DNA of 64,000 bases from contig NZ_QHLJ01000004.1 of NCBI RefSeq assembly GCF_006864365.1, positions 118,075-182,074 of the forward strand, in the 5' to 3' direction. Position 1 is the first letter of the stretch. Each line of letters opens with the position of its first letter. Both the position numbers and the translations under genes were made by a program. A model generated the notes under the pieces. That model ran no database searches and had not been told where the DNA came from. It saw only the letters and a list, made by a program, of their open reading frames with translations. Below, piece by piece: positions 6,888-16,994 of this stretch. This DNA is from Campylobacter sp. MIT 99-7217 (GTDB taxonomy: Bacteria; Campylobacterota; Campylobacteria; Campylobacterales; Campylobacteraceae).

Positions 6888-9232
6888 TTATTTATCCTTA
6901 AAGCATTTAAAATAACTATTATACTACTAAAAGACATAGAAAGAGCCGCGATTAAAGGATTTATAAGCCCTAAAAAAGCTAGAGGTATGGTAAGGGCGTT
7001 ATAGGCTATGCTAAGGGCTAAGTTTTGCTTGATGATTGTAAAGGTTTTTAAGCAAAGCCTTATCGCCTCTTTCAAAGAAAACAAATCATTTTTTAAAAGC
7101 AAAACATCAGAGCTTTCAATAGCCAAATCAGAACCCTCCTTTAAAGAAATAGCCACAGCAGCGTATTTTAAAGCTAGGGCATCATTTACCCCATCTCCAA
7201 CAAATAAAACCCTATTATTAAGACTTAATTCCTCAACAAAGTTCATTTTCGTTTCAGGCAAACAAGAAGCTTTAAAATCTTGCACTCCAAGCTCATCAGC
7301 TATCTTTTTAACAGCCTTGTAATTATCCCCTGAAAGTATGTAAATTTGCATTTTAAGGCTTTTAAGGTAAGAAATAAGCTCTTTTGCACCCTGTCTTAGT
7401 AAATTTTTTAACTCAAAATACGCCAAAACCTGCTTATTTTTTGCGAAAATAAAATGTGAATTTTCAAATTCTTTACAAACAATGCCATTTTCACGCATAA
7501 AATCAGCACTTCCTCCCAAAAACTCATCTTCGCCCAAATACGCCTTTATACCCCTTGCAGCAATATTTTCAACCCTTATAAAATCAAAATGCTTGATCTG
7601 TGTTTTTTGTTTCAAAAACTGAGCAACGCTCTTTGCAACAGGGTGCTTTGATAAATTTACAAAGCCCAAAAGCTCTTCTAAGCTTATAAGCTCATCGATA
7701 AAAAACTGATCAACCTCAAGCTTACTTTGGGTTAAAACCCCTGTTTTATCAAACACAGCAACATTGCACTTGCTTAAATCCTCTATCACAGAAGCATTTT
7801 TAAAAAGAACCTTTTGTTTTAGAGCTTTGCCAAGTGCTACGAGATTACTAACAGGCGTTGCAAGAGCCAAGGCACAAGGACAAGCGATAATCAAAACAGA
7901 AATGGCATTGATCAAGGAATTTTCAAAAGAAGCATGTTGATAAAAAAACCAAAATAAAAAGCAAAGCAAAGCAAGACTTAAAATGGTGCGTGAAAAATAA
8001 GCACTGATTTGATTAACAAGGCTTTGTATCTTTGCCTTTTTAAAATTTGAAAGCTCGAGCAAATGAATGATTTGTGCAAGTTTAGAATCCTCATAAAGCT
8101 TAGTTGCTTCATACTCCAAAACCCCATCAATCACTATACAAGCAGAAAAAACCTCCTTACCCTCGCTGATAAAAACAGGTTCATTTTCCCCACTCAAAGA
8201 TGAAGTATCAAGGCTTGCTTCGCCCTTTTTGCAAATTCCATCAATAACGATTTTATCCCCACTTTTAAGCTGTATCAAATCGCCTATTTTGACCTCTCTT
8301 GCTTCTTTTAAAGCAAAGCAAGTTCCGTTAAAAACTAAAACCTCGCTAACCAAAAAGTCATTCAAACCATCGACGATATCAAGGGCGCGTTTTTTGCTAA
8401 AAACTTCTAAGTATTTGCCTATGAACACAAAACAAATAATCATCGCCACAGAGTCAAAATACACCTCCCCTGCCCTTGAAAACATCGCCCAAAGCGAGTA
8501 GAGATAAGCAAGACTTGCCCCACTTATGACTAAGGTGTCCATATTTAAGCTTTTATTTTTAAGAGCATTGAAAGCACTTTTATAAAAGCTTGAACCCGTA
8601 TAAAAAAGCACAGGGCTTGCAAGGATAAACTCAGCGAAATTTAAAATATCCTTGATCTCCCTATCCATTCCGCTAAAAAATCCAGCATATTTTGCGACCG
8701 CTATCCACATCACATTCATCACGCAAGCTATGGCTACAACAAGTTTTGCGTAAAATTCTCTCTTTAATTCATTAGCTTTTTTTTCTTGTTTTAAGGGATC
8801 ATATGCACTTGCTTCATAACCTATACTTTGGATAAGTTCTAAAATTTTCCTTAAGGAAATGAGTTGTGGATCAAAAACTACTCTTGCCTTATGAGTAACA
8901 GAATTTATATCAACCTCAAGCACTCCAGCTTCTTTGATCAAAACCTTTTCATTAAGCCAAACACAAGCAGAACAATGAATACCATAAATCAAAAGATAAA
9001 TTTCATCAAAGCCCTCCTTTGTTTTTTTTACAAAATGGGTATAATCTTTTATTTCTTTTGAGATATTCACAGGGGCTAAACTTTGATGAGAAAGCCTTTC
9101 ATAAAAGCCTTGCAAACCCTTATCGTGTAAAATTTCAAAAACGCTCTTACACCCTGTGCAACAAAAATAATTTTCCTCAACCTTGATCATTTGCTCTTGC
9201 TTAAAATCAAGTTTGCAATGAGAACATTTCAT
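6884..9232 (-). CDS. ccoI: Copper-translocating P-type ATPase for cbb3 oxidase assembly (CcoI/FixI)
   Basis: 782 residues. The N-terminal cysteine-rich segment (CSHC at 3-6, CC at 24-25, C28) is typical of CcoI/FixI. A heavy-metal domain with HCSAC is at 86-90, eight membrane helices follow, and the CPC ion-binding motif is at 451-453. The phosphorylated Asp is in DKTG at 495-498 and the hinge GDGVND is near 680. It moves copper outward for the CuB site. Two oddities: the residue after DKTG is Val (consensus Thr), and the actuator loop reads SGE rather than TGE. It is coupled to ccoS by a 4-bp overlap and divergent from rho. Confidence 0.92.
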   Translation of the reverse strand: MKCSHCKLDFKQEQMIKVEENYFCCTGCKSVFEILHDKGLQGFYERLSHQSLAPVNISKEIKDYTHFVKKTKEGFDEIYLLIYGIHCSACVWLNEKVLIKEAGVLEVDINSVTHKARVVFDPQLISLRKILELIQSIGYEASAYDPLKQEKKANELKREFYAKLVVAIACVMNVMWIAVAKYAGFFSGMDREIKDILNFAEFILASPVLFYTGSSFYKSAFNALKNKSLNMDTLVISGASLAYLYSLWAMFSRAGEVYFDSVAMIICFVFIGKYLEVFSKKRALDIVDGLNDFLVSEVLVFNGTCFALKEAREVKIGDLIQLKSGDKIVIDGICKKGEASLDTSSLSGENEPVFISEGKEVFSACIVIDGVLEYEATKLYEDSKLAQIIHLLELSNFKKAKIQSLVNQISAYFSRTILSLALLCFLFWFFYQHASFENSLINAISVLIIACPCALALATPVSNLVALGKALKQKVLFKNASVIEDLSKCNVAVFDKTGVLTQSKLEVDQFFIDELISLEELLGFVNLSKHPVAKSVAQFLKQKTQIKHFDFIRVENIAARGIKAYLGEDEFLGGSADFMRENGIVCKEFENSHFIFAKNKQVLAYFELKNLLRQGAKELISYLKSLKMQIYILSGDNYKAVKKIADELGVQDFKASCLPETKMNFVEELSLNNRVLFVGDGVNDALALKYAAVAISLKEGSDLAIESSDVLLLKNDLFSLKEAIRLCLKTFTIIKQNLALSIAYNALTIPLAFLGLINPLIAALSMSFSSIIVILNALRINK

Positions 9233-9348
9233 AATTTTTATTCTTTTCTAAGCTAAAATATTTTTATAATTATAAGCAAAATTTGACAAAAATGTATTTT
9301 TTTTCTAAAATCACATTTTTAATTTACTGCTAAAATCTACGAGGACTT

Positions 9349-10641
9349 ATGGAAAATAACAAAAAGCAAAGAACACACATACCTGTTGAGGGGTATAAGA
9401 TAGAAGATTTAAAGTTACTTGACTTAGAAAGTTTGATCAAAATCGCCAATGAATGCGAGATAGAAAATCCTAGAGAATTACGCCGTCAAGAGCTTATCTT
9501 TGAAATTTTAAAGGCTCAGACCAAAAAGGGCGGATTTATATTATTTACAGGAATTTTAGAGCTAAGCCCTGAGGGATATGGCTTTTTAAGGGGCATGGAC
9601 TCAAATTTAAGCGATAGCGTTAATGATGCTTATGTATCAAACTCACAAATTCGTAAATTTGCTCTAAGAGTTGGAGATATCGTAACAGGACAAGTAAGAG
9701 AGCCAAAGGATCAAGAAAAATACTACGCCTTGCTTAAGATAGAAGCTATCAACTACCTACCCTTGCAAGAAGCCAAAGAAAGACCACTTTTTGATAACCT
9801 AACTCCTATTTTTCCAACCGAAAAAATAAGACTTGAATACGAAGCAACCAAGCTTGCAGGACGCGTTTTGGATCTTTTTGTACCTATAGGCAAGGGTCAA
9901 AGAGGGCTAATTGTCGCACCTCCTAGAACGGGTAAAACCGTGCTTATGAAAGGATTAGCTGCTGCTATTGAAAAAAACCACCCTGAAATGCATTTAATCG
10001 TGCTTTTAGTCGATGAAAGGCCAGAAGAAGTTACTGATATGCAGCGTTGCGTAAAAGGCGAGGTCTTTAGCTCGACCTTTGATCTGCCTGCTTATAATCA
10101 TGTCAGAGTAGCTGAGCTAGTCATCGAAAAAGCAAAAAGAATGGTTGAAATGGGCAAAGATGTTATCATTTTGCTTGATAGTATCACGCGTTTAGCTAGG
10201 GCTTATAACACCGCTACACCAAGTTCTGGCAAGGTTTTAAGTGGGGGAGTTGATGCAAATGCACTTCATAAGCCAAAACGCTTTTTTGGAGCAGCTAGAA
10301 ATATAGAAAATGGAGGCTCGCTAACGATAATAGCAACCGCACTTATCGATACAGGCTCAAGAATGGACGATGTGATTTTTGAAGAATTTAAAGGCACGGG
10401 AAATAGTGAAATTGTGCTTGATAGAAACATATCAGATAGAAGAATTTATCCAGCCATCAATATCATCAAATCAGGTACAAGAAAAGAAGAGCTTTTGCAA
10501 GGCGTGGCTGAGCTTCAAAAAATTTGGGCTATTCGTTCAGCCATTTCGCAAATGGACGACATAGAAGCCTTGAAATTCTTATACTCAAAAATGCTTAAAA
10601 CAAAAGATAATATCGAACTTTTATCTATAATGAATGAGTGA
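9349..10641 (+). CDS. rho: Transcription termination factor Rho
   Basis: 430 residues, hexameric RNA helicase. It has the N-terminal Rho-N helix domain ([15 protein letters not shown]), a cold-shock RNA-binding domain with [14 protein letters not shown] (about 66-79), Walker A APPRTGKT (about 187-194), the Q-loop and [13 protein letters not shown], and the R-loop [20 protein letters not shown]. Length is normal for Rho. The ATG is preceded by ACGAGGA. The last bases overlap the possible GTG start of dnaX. Confidence 0.98.
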   Translation: MENNKKQRTHIPVEGYKIEDLKLLDLESLIKIANECEIENPRELRRQELIFEILKAQTKKGGFILFTGILELSPEGYGFLRGMDSNLSDSVNDAYVSNSQIRKFALRVGDIVTGQVREPKDQEKYYALLKIEAINYLPLQEAKERPLFDNLTPIFPTEKIRLEYEATKLAGRVLDLFVPIGKGQRGLIVAPPRTGKTVLMKGLAAAIEKNHPEMHLIVLLVDERPEEVTDMQRCVKGEVFSSTFDLPAYNHVRVAELVIEKAKRMVEMGKDVIILLDSITRLARAYNTATPSSGKVLSGGVDANALHKPKRFFGAARNIENGGSLTIIATALIDTGSRMDDVIFEEFKGTGNSEIVLDRNISDRRIYPAINIIKSGTRKEELLQGVAELQKIWAIRSAISQMDDIEALKFLYSKMLKTKDNIELLSIMNE

Positions 10642-10643
10642 AA

Positions 10644-12194
10644 ATGCAACAAGCCTTAGCCATAAAATATCGCCCCAAAACCTTTGATGAACTTGTGGGA
10701 CAAAAAACGGTCTCTCAAAGCCTAAAATATGCCTTAAATTCAGGAAGACTAGCTCATGCTTATCTTTTTTCAGGGCTTCGTGGTAGCGGAAAAACCTCGA
10801 GTGCTAGGATATTTTCTCGTGCTTTGGTGTGCGAGCAAGGACCAAGTGCTACGCCTTGTGGTGAGTGCAAGCAGTGCCTTGCAGCTTTACAAGGAAAGCA
10901 TATTGATATCATCGAAATGGACGCAGCAAGCAACAGAGGACTTGAGGATATACAAGGACTTATCGAGCAAACCAAATACGCTCCTTCCATGGCACGCTTT
11001 AAAATTTTTATCATCGATGAGGTGCATATGCTTACTCCTCAAGCTGCAAATGCACTTTTAAAAACCCTTGAAGAACCGCCTGCTTATGTGAAATTTATCC
11101 TTGCAACAACAGATCCGCTTAAACTTCCTGCAACTGTGCTTTCAAGAACCCAGCATTTTCGCTTTAAACAAATTCCACAAAGCGAAATTTTAACGCACTT
11201 AGAAGAAATTTTAAAAAAAGAAAGCGTAAGCTTTGAAGAAGGGGCTTTAAAATTTGTCTCAAGAAGTGGCAATGGCTCGCTTCGCGATACGCTTACCCTT
11301 TTAGATCAAGCCATCATCTTTTGTGAAAATAATATCACGACCTCAAAAATCACTGATATGCTAGGCTTCTTAGATCCTTTAAAGATCAAGGAATTTTACT
11401 CAGCTATCTTAAAAAAAGATAAGGATAAGGTTTTTGAGTTTTTAAAAGATTTGCAAGATTATGAAGCAAGTAGCGTGATTGATGAAATGCTTTTTTATCT
11501 TAAGGAAAGTTTTTTTGCAAAAAGTGCTGAGTTTTCAACCCTCGTTTATGAGAGATTTTTTAGAATTTTATCGCGTGCAAAGGCTATGCTAAATATCAGT
11601 GATGATGATGGTTTTGTGCTTTGTGTCATGGCTTTTATGATGATGGAAGCAAGTGCTTTAAAAGAAATCGATGAACAAATCGCAGAATATGCACAAAAAA
11701 GTCCAAAAACCCCTCAAACAAAATCAAACAAGGACTTTAATATAAATTTAGTCCAAGAAGAAGAGCAAAACCCTTATCAAATTTTGCTTACAAGCATTTA
11801 TGATAGGGATTTTTCTTTAGGGCAAAGCTTTGAAAGAAGCACGAAATTAATAAGCTTTAATAATGAGGTTTTGCATATTAGCTCAAATGCCAAAGATCAA
11901 GATAAAAATACGCTTAATCAAGGCTTTAAGCTTATACAAGAACTTTTTGCAAAAAAATTTCCACATACAAGGCTTAAGATCAGCAAGGAAGAAGGCTCAA
12001 ATTTAAATATAGACGAGAGCAAGTTACAAGATCTCATGAAGCCCATTCAAAACCAAGAAAAACCAAAAGAAAAGCTTGATTTAAATTCTCATTTTGAAGA
12101 TCTTAAAAAAGATGCCAAAAAGCACGATCCGCAAGATGAAGCCAAAAAGGCTTTAGATGAGCTTTTTGGACAACCTCAAATAGGCCATGACTAA
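10644..12194 (+). CDS. dnaX: DNA polymerase III gamma/tau subunit
   Basis: Clamp-loader ATPase, about 516 residues from ATG 10644; a GTG at 10638 overlapping the rho stop is an alternative adding two residues. It has Walker A GLRGSGKTSSARI near residues 42-54, a four-cysteine zinc module (C-x8-C-x2-C-x2-C, near 62-76), DEVH Walker B and SRTQHFRFK sensor/arginine-finger motifs. The C-terminal region (about 340-516) is variable and charged, as in tau. An A7 run at 11411-11417 lies in the gene. It converges on copA with a 4-bp overlap. Confidence 0.95.
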   Translation: MQQALAIKYRPKTFDELVGQKTVSQSLKYALNSGRLAHAYLFSGLRGSGKTSSARIFSRALVCEQGPSATPCGECKQCLAALQGKHIDIIEMDAASNRGLEDIQGLIEQTKYAPSMARFKIFIIDEVHMLTPQAANALLKTLEEPPAYVKFILATTDPLKLPATVLSRTQHFRFKQIPQSEILTHLEEILKKESVSFEEGALKFVSRSGNGSLRDTLTLLDQAIIFCENNITTSKITDMLGFLDPLKIKEFYSAILKKDKDKVFEFLKDLQDYEASSVIDEMLFYLKESFFAKSAEFSTLVYERFFRILSRAKAMLNISDDDGFVLCVMAFMMMEASALKEIDEQIAEYAQKSPKTPQTKSNKDFNINLVQEEEQNPYQILLTSIYDRDFSLGQSFERSTKLISFNNEVLHISSNAKDQDKNTLNQGFKLIQELFAKKFPHTRLKISKEEGSNLNIDESKLQDLMKPIQNQEKPKEKLDLNSHFEDLKKDAKKHDPQDEAKKALDELFGQPQIGHD

Positions 12195-14323
12195 GTAAGA
12201 TTTTTCCTCAGTCTTAATGAGTTTAAAACCACACTTATAGAACTAAAACTCATCGCCAAAGCTGCTAAATGCGGACTTAGGCTGATAAACGATACAAAGC
12301 CTGCTGCTATTGGTATGCAAAGTATGTTATATAAAAATGCCCAGAAAAGATTAAGTTTGATGATTTTCATTGTTTTTAAAGAAAGTTTATGTACATAGGC
12401 GATTTTACTTAGCTCATCTTTGATCAAGATAAAATCCCCTGAACTTTTTGCCATAGCACTTGCACTACTCATCGCAATGCCCACATCTGCAAGAGCTAAA
12501 GCAGCACTATCATTAATCCCATCGCCAACAAATAAACTAAGCCCTTGTTTTTGATAAGATCTTACACTTTCAAGCTTTTGTTCTGGGCTTAAATTTGCTT
12601 TAAAATGAGTGATATTTAAGGCTTTAGCACTATTTTCAACGCTTTTTTCATTGTCTCCACTTAAGATGATATTTGTGATTTTTTGTTCCTCAAAATACCT
12701 TATCAAATCCCTAGCATCAGCTCTTAAAGCATTTTTAAGACACACAACTCCTAAGCAAAGATCATTTTTTGCAAAATACACAAGTACAGGAGCTTCTTGC
12801 TGATTTTCCCTAACAAAATTTCTTGTAGCTTCATCAATGATGATATTTTCTTCTTTCATTAATTTTTCATTACCTGCTACAAATTTATCCTCATCATGAT
12901 AAATAATACCTTTTCCTGCTAGACTTTGCACGCTTGCTTCAAGCTTTACAAGAGGTTTTTTTGCACTTTGTATTAAAGCTTTTGATATGGGGTGAGCATT
13001 AAGACTTTCGATTTGAACAAGCTTTTCAAAGTTTTCTTCACTAAGATTACTCTTAAAAACACTCAGTTTTTCTTCACTTAAAGTGCCTGTTTTATCAAAA
13101 AGAGCAAATTTGACCTTGCATAAAAGCTCCAAAGCTTCAGGTTTTTTGATAAAGATAAAATTTCTTGCCGCATTTGATAAGGCTGTGATCAAAGCAATAG
13201 GTGTTGCAAGCCCCAAAGCACAAGGACAAGAAATGAGCAAAACAGCACAAGAGTGTAAAAAAGCTTGATTAAGATCATTTTTTAAAGCATAAAAGCCAAA
13301 AACACAGACTGAAAACACTATGATAAAGCCCACAAAATACGCTGAAATAACATTTGCGAGCCTAGCAATAGGCATTTTAGAAGCACTTGCCTTAAAGATC
13401 AAATCCCTAATCTGCTCTAAAGTACTATCAATCGCCCTTTTTTCAGCTCTCACCACAAGCACACCACTACTTACCAGCACGCTTCCAGCAAGCACTGCTT
13501 CGCCTTTTTTCCGCACAACAGGCACAAATTCGCCATTTAAAAAACTCAAATCAAGCTCAGCAAAATCACTTTCTATAATCCCATCAACACAAACACTTTC
13601 CCCACTTTTAACCAAGATCTTATCGCCGATCTTTACAAAAGAACTTGAAATTTCTTCTAATTCTTCATTATCCTTGATCAAGGTGGCTTTTTTTGTGTCT
13701 ATGCTTTGAAGCTTTTTTTGATATATATCAGCCTTAAATTTCGCATTTTCTTCTAAAAATTTTCCAAGTAAAACAAAGACAATGATCATGCCAGCACTTT
13801 CAAAATAAAAACCCTCGCCCTCAAATACTCCAAAAAACACAAGTAAAGAATACAAAAATGCGACAAAACTTCCCAAAGAAATCAAGGAATTCATATCTAA
13901 ATTTTTATTCATTAAAGCCTTAAAAGCATGGATAAAAAAACTTCTACCACAATAAAAAACCACAACAAAGGCTAAAAAAATTTGCACCAAAGCTGAAATG
14001 TCGCCTTTTACAAACATCTCAAGATACATCAAAACAAGGCAAAGTCCTATGCTCAAAAAAAGGTTGATCTTGAGCTTTTGAAGCTCTTTTATCTTAAGTG
14101 TATCAAGACTTTCATCATCATTTAAAACCTCAAATCCTAAGGCATTGATCTTTTGGATAATTTTAGCTTTCAAATCAAGACTTTCGACAAGAAAAACCCC
14201 GCTTGAATTCGCATAAGAAACACTACTATCCTTAACGCCCTCAAGCTTTTTGCAGGCTTTTTCTATGCCATTTGCACAATTTACGCAAGTCATTTTGCCA
14301 ATTTTAACCCTAAATTCTTGCAT
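12191..14323 (-). CDS. copA: Copper-exporting P1B-type ATPase
   Basis: 710 residues; exports Cu(I) from the cytoplasm for copper tolerance. One N-terminal HMA domain has TCVNC (C13, C16). The CPC motif is in SCPCALGLATP, the phosphorylation motif is DKTGTLS and the hinge is GDGIND. The actuator loop reads NGE instead of TGE. Its stop and the dnaX stop overlap. The start codon shares one base with the stop of copZ upstream, so copZ-copA are coupled. The family call is secure; copper specificity follows from CPC and the copZ neighbour. Confidence 0.92.
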   Translation of the reverse strand: MQEFRVKIGKMTCVNCANGIEKACKKLEGVKDSSVSYANSSGVFLVESLDLKAKIIQKINALGFEVLNDDESLDTLKIKELQKLKINLFLSIGLCLVLMYLEMFVKGDISALVQIFLAFVVVFYCGRSFFIHAFKALMNKNLDMNSLISLGSFVAFLYSLLVFFGVFEGEGFYFESAGMIIVFVLLGKFLEENAKFKADIYQKKLQSIDTKKATLIKDNEELEEISSSFVKIGDKILVKSGESVCVDGIIESDFAELDLSFLNGEFVPVVRKKGEAVLAGSVLVSSGVLVVRAEKRAIDSTLEQIRDLIFKASASKMPIARLANVISAYFVGFIIVFSVCVFGFYALKNDLNQAFLHSCAVLLISCPCALGLATPIALITALSNAARNFIFIKKPEALELLCKVKFALFDKTGTLSEEKLSVFKSNLSEENFEKLVQIESLNAHPISKALIQSAKKPLVKLEASVQSLAGKGIIYHDEDKFVAGNEKLMKEENIIIDEATRNFVRENQQEAPVLVYFAKNDLCLGVVCLKNALRADARDLIRYFEEQKITNIILSGDNEKSVENSAKALNITHFKANLSPEQKLESVRSYQKQGLSLFVGDGINDSAALALADVGIAMSSASAMAKSSGDFILIKDELSKIAYVHKLSLKTMKIIKLNLFWAFLYNILCIPIAAGFVSFISLSPHLAALAMSFSSISVVLNSLRLRKNLT

Positions 14324-14526
14324 TATTCAACTTTTTTAAGCACTTCAAAACCAAGCTCACTAAGCTCTTTTTTAAAGCTTTCAAGCCTAGTTTCATCTAA
14401 ATTTAAGCTCAAAACTCTAGGCTGAACACTTAAATCCACATCGATTTTGCCAAATTCATCTTCAAGTGAGGTTTTGATCAAATTCGCACAATTTTGACAA
14501 TTCACATTCGCAACTTCTAGTTTCAT
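14323..14526 (-). CDS. copZ: CopZ-like copper chaperone (heavy-metal-associated domain)
   Basis: 67 residues forming one beta-alpha-beta-beta-alpha-beta HMA domain. The metal site is NCQNC (C10, C13). It would shuttle Cu(I) to CopA encoded immediately downstream. The start overlaps the CDF exporter stop by four bases, so CDF-copZ-copA form one translationally coupled unit. Confidence 0.85.
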   Translation of the reverse strand: MKLEVANVNCQNCANLIKTSLEDEFGKIDVDLSVQPRVLSLNLDETRLESFKKELSELGFEVLKKVE

Positions 14527-15461
14527 TTTTTCTCCTTAAATAATGGTTGTATGGTCGTATGACCGATTTCAAATTTATCTAAAAGCGTGTGAGAAAGCCT
14601 TTTTGCAAGCTCTTCAAATTCAGCCAAATCCTTAACCCTCACACCAAGGTGCATAGTAGCTACAAGCATTTTACTTGTAATTTGAGTAATGTGTATATCG
14701 ATGATTTCGCTGATTTTTTCTTCTTTTAAAATTTCTTCCTTAACCTCATCGATATGAATGGGCGAGCTTTCAAGCAAGACATTTGTGCTTTGTTTTAAAA
14801 GCTTAAGCGACCATCTTAAAAGCATGAAAGAAAGGATCATCGCCAAAATCGTATCCACAAAAACAAAGCCTGTAAAATACACCACAATACCGCCCACGAT
14901 CACCACAACAGAACCCAGCAAATCACTCATCATATGCAAAAATGCTGATTTCATATTGACATTGTCTAAATTTGCACTTTTAAACATCATCAAAGCATTT
15001 ATGCCATTAACCAAAAAGCCACAAATTGCGACGATGATCATCGTTTTTGCGTCAATTTCGCTTGGATTTATAAGCTTTTCAACAGCTTCATAAATGATAA
15101 AAAGCGCTGATAAAACGATAGTTAGAGCATTTATAAAGGCAACTAAGACCTCAAGGCGAAAATAACCAAAGGTTTTTTGCTCATTTTGCCATTTTTGCGT
15201 AGCAATGATAGCCAAAAAAGAAAGTCCCAAAGCAAAAACATCTGAAAACATATGCAAGGTATCGCTTAAAAGTGCCAAAGAGCCTGAAAGTAACGAGTAG
15301 ATAAACTGGATAAGCATCATGGAAAAAGTCATGATGAAAGAAATTTTTAAGATCTTTTTATCCATATATCTTGCATCAGCGTGGTTATGATCATGATCAT
15401 GCCCTTCGTGATCGTGCTTATCTTCCTTTTTTAAGGGTTCATGAAAGAGATAATTTTGCAT
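14523..15461 (-). CDS. Cation diffusion facilitator (zinc/metal efflux, CzcD/ZitB type)
   Basis: 312 residues. A histidine-rich N-terminus (HDHEGHDHDHNH, about 16-27) precedes six membrane helices. The ion site is in helix II, LLSDTLHMFSDVFALG (Asp/His/Asp), and helix V, HMMSDLLGS. The cytoplasmic C-terminal domain (about 220-312) has the ferredoxin-like CDF tail with HITQITSKMLVATMHLGV. It exports Zn(II) or a similar ion by proton antiport. It heads the copZ-copA unit; a 13-bp inverted repeat sits in its promoter region. Confidence 0.9.
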   Translation of the reverse strand: MQNYLFHEPLKKEDKHDHEGHDHDHNHADARYMDKKILKISFIMTFSMMLIQFIYSLLSGSLALLSDTLHMFSDVFALGLSFLAIIATQKWQNEQKTFGYFRLEVLVAFINALTIVLSALFIIYEAVEKLINPSEIDAKTMIIVAICGFLVNGINALMMFKSANLDNVNMKSAFLHMMSDLLGSVVVIVGGIVVYFTGFVFVDTILAMILSFMLLRWSLKLLKQSTNVLLESSPIHIDEVKEEILKEEKISEIIDIHITQITSKMLVATMHLGVRVKDLAEFEELAKRLSHTLLDKFEIGHTTIQPLFKEKK

Positions 15462-15482
15462 TATAAATCCTAAATTTCTTTA

Positions 15483-15520
15483 AATTTGATAAAATCTATC
15501 CTCAAATATTTTATCAAATT
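15483..15520. promoter_or_regulatory. 13-bp perfect inverted repeat between the CDF exporter and thiD
   Basis: Arms 15483-15495 (AATTTGATAAAAT) and 15508-15520 (its exact reverse complement) are separated by 12 bp. The repeat lies 22 bp before the CDF start and 15 bp before the thiD -10. The position fits an operator acting on the metal-efflux promoter, the thiD promoter or both. No T tract supports a terminator. Confidence 0.5.
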
Positions 15521-15534
15521 AAACTTAAATTTGC

Positions 15535-15540
15535 TATAAT
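15535..15540 (+). promoter_or_regulatory. -10 box for thiD-thiE-hemD
   Basis: TATAAT preceded by TTGC, 22 bp before the thiD ATG; the leader contains AAGGAG. There is no room for a TPP riboswitch in this leader. Confidence 0.6.
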
Positions 15541-15561
15541 GCCTCATTTTAAGGAGTTGAA

Positions 15562-16383
15562 ATGCAAGAAGCTATTGGAAGCAAGCTTACACCAATTTTA
15601 AGCATAGCAGGAAGTGATTGTAGTGGTGGGGCTGGGATACAAGCTGATTTAAAGACTTTTAGTGCTCACAAGCTCTTTGGAATGAGCGTTATTTTAAGCG
15701 TGGTGGCTGAAAACACAGCTAGGGTTATTTCAGTGCATAATGTGCCAAGTAGGATTGTAGATGAGCAAATATTAGCTATCTTTGAGGATATCCCGCCAGA
15801 AGCTGTTAAAATAGGCATGATAGGAAGTGTTGAGTTAATGCAATGCGTAGCTAATAATTTAAAGAAATTTAAGCCTAAAAATGTGGTGCTTGATCCTGTA
15901 ATGTTTGCTAAAAATGGCTATGCTTTAATGCCTACTCAAAATTGTGAGTTTTTTGCTAAGAGTATGCTTAGCTTTGCTGATGTACTTACTCCAAATATAC
16001 CAGAAGCGCAGTATCTATGCGGTTTTAAAATAGAAAATGAAGAGGATATGAAAAAGGCGGCTAAAGCTCTTTTTGATAAGGGAGCAAAAAGCGTTTTGCT
16101 AAAGGGAGGGCACAAAAAAGATGATGCCAATGATATTTTTTATGATGGGGCTAATTTTCACACCTTAAAAGCGCCTCGCATAGACACAAAAAATACCCAC
16201 GGAACAGGTTGTACCCTAAGCTCAGCCATAGCCTCAAATTTAGCCCTTAAAAAAGATAAATTTGAAGCTATAAAAGAAGCAAAGGCCTATGTCTTTGAGG
16301 CTATAAAATATAGTCTAAATTTAGGCAAGGGACATGGCCCGACTAATCATTTTCACAGCCTTTTTAAAAAAGATGAAAGATGA
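15562..16383 (+). CDS. thiD: Hydroxymethylpyrimidine / phosphomethylpyrimidine kinase
   Basis: 273 residues, ribokinase fold; phosphorylates HMP and HMP-P for thiamine synthesis. It opens with LSIAGSDCSGGAGIQADLKTF, the ThiD signature, and has the catalytic motif THGTGCTLSSAIA near 212-224. Strong AAGGAG before the ATG. The last four bases overlap thiE. Confidence 0.95.
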   Translation: MQEAIGSKLTPILSIAGSDCSGGAGIQADLKTFSAHKLFGMSVILSVVAENTARVISVHNVPSRIVDEQILAIFEDIPPEAVKIGMIGSVELMQCVANNLKKFKPKNVVLDPVMFAKNGYALMPTQNCEFFAKSMLSFADVLTPNIPEAQYLCGFKIENEEDMKKAAKALFDKGAKSVLLKGGHKKDDANDIFYDGANFHTLKAPRIDTKNTHGTGCTLSSAIASNLALKKDKFEAIKEAKAYVFEAIKYSLNLGKGHGPTNHFHSLFKKDER

Positions 16384-16994
16384 AAAGCTTAGAACTTTAT
16401 CTTGTAGCAAGTAAGGAAGATAAAAGCAAGGAAAGCTTTTTAAATATACTTGAACTTAGCATTAAGGCTGGAGTTAGTATGATTCAACTTAGAGAAAAAA
16501 AGCTTAGCTCAAAAGAGTTTTACGAACTTGGCTTAAGCGTGAAAGCACTTTGTGATAGCTTTAAGATCCCTCTTATCATCAATGATAGGCTTGATATCGC
16601 CCTAGCCTTAGATGCTAGTGGGGTGCATTTAGGACAAGATGATTTGCCCTTAAAAGAAGCAAGAAGGCTCTTAGGAGAGCAAAAAATCATAGGCTTAAGT
16701 GTACAAAACTTAGCTCAGCTCAAATATATAAAGGGGGCTAATTATCTTGGCTGTGGGGCTGTTTTTAAAACTAATACCAAAGAAGATGCCAAGCTAATAG
16801 GGCTTGAAAATTTAGCCTTGCTTTGTGAAAAAAGCTCTTTGCCTGTGTTTGCAATTGGAGGCATTAATGAGGGCAATATAAAAGAACTTAGGGGCATAAA
16901 ACTAGCAGGAATAGCCGTAGTAAGTGCCATAATGAAAGCAGAAAGTCCCTTTGAGGCAAGCTTAAGATTAAAAAAAGAAGTTCAAAGTTTATGA
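16380..16994 (+). CDS. thiE: Thiamine-phosphate synthase
   Basis: 204 residues, TIM barrel joining HMP-PP and thiazole phosphate. It has MIQLREKKLSSKEF (about 35-48), LIINDRLDIALALDASGVHLGQDDLP (phosphate and metal ligands), the variant GCGAVFKTNTKED of the usual G-PxFxT-TK motif, and FAIGGI near the phosphate site. It overlaps thiD and hemD by four bases each. Confidence 0.94.
   Translation: MKSLELYLVASKEDKSKESFLNILELSIKAGVSMIQLREKKLSSKEFYELGLSVKALCDSFKIPLIINDRLDIALALDASGVHLGQDDLPLKEARRLLGEQKIIGLSVQNLAQLKYIKGANYLGCGAVFKTNTKEDAKLIGLENLALLCEKSSLPVFAIGGINEGNIKELRGIKLAGIAVVSAIMKAESPFEASLRLKKEVQSL

Noticed and set aside
11411..11422. A7 run in dnaX as a programmed -1 frameshift giving a gamma subunit.
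   Set aside because: A shift would stop two codons later, near residue 259, before the clamp-loader domain III is complete, so a functional gamma is unlikely. A runs are common here.
15521..15561. TPP riboswitch before thiD.
   Set aside because: The leader from the -10 to the ATG is about 20 bases, too short for a THI box.
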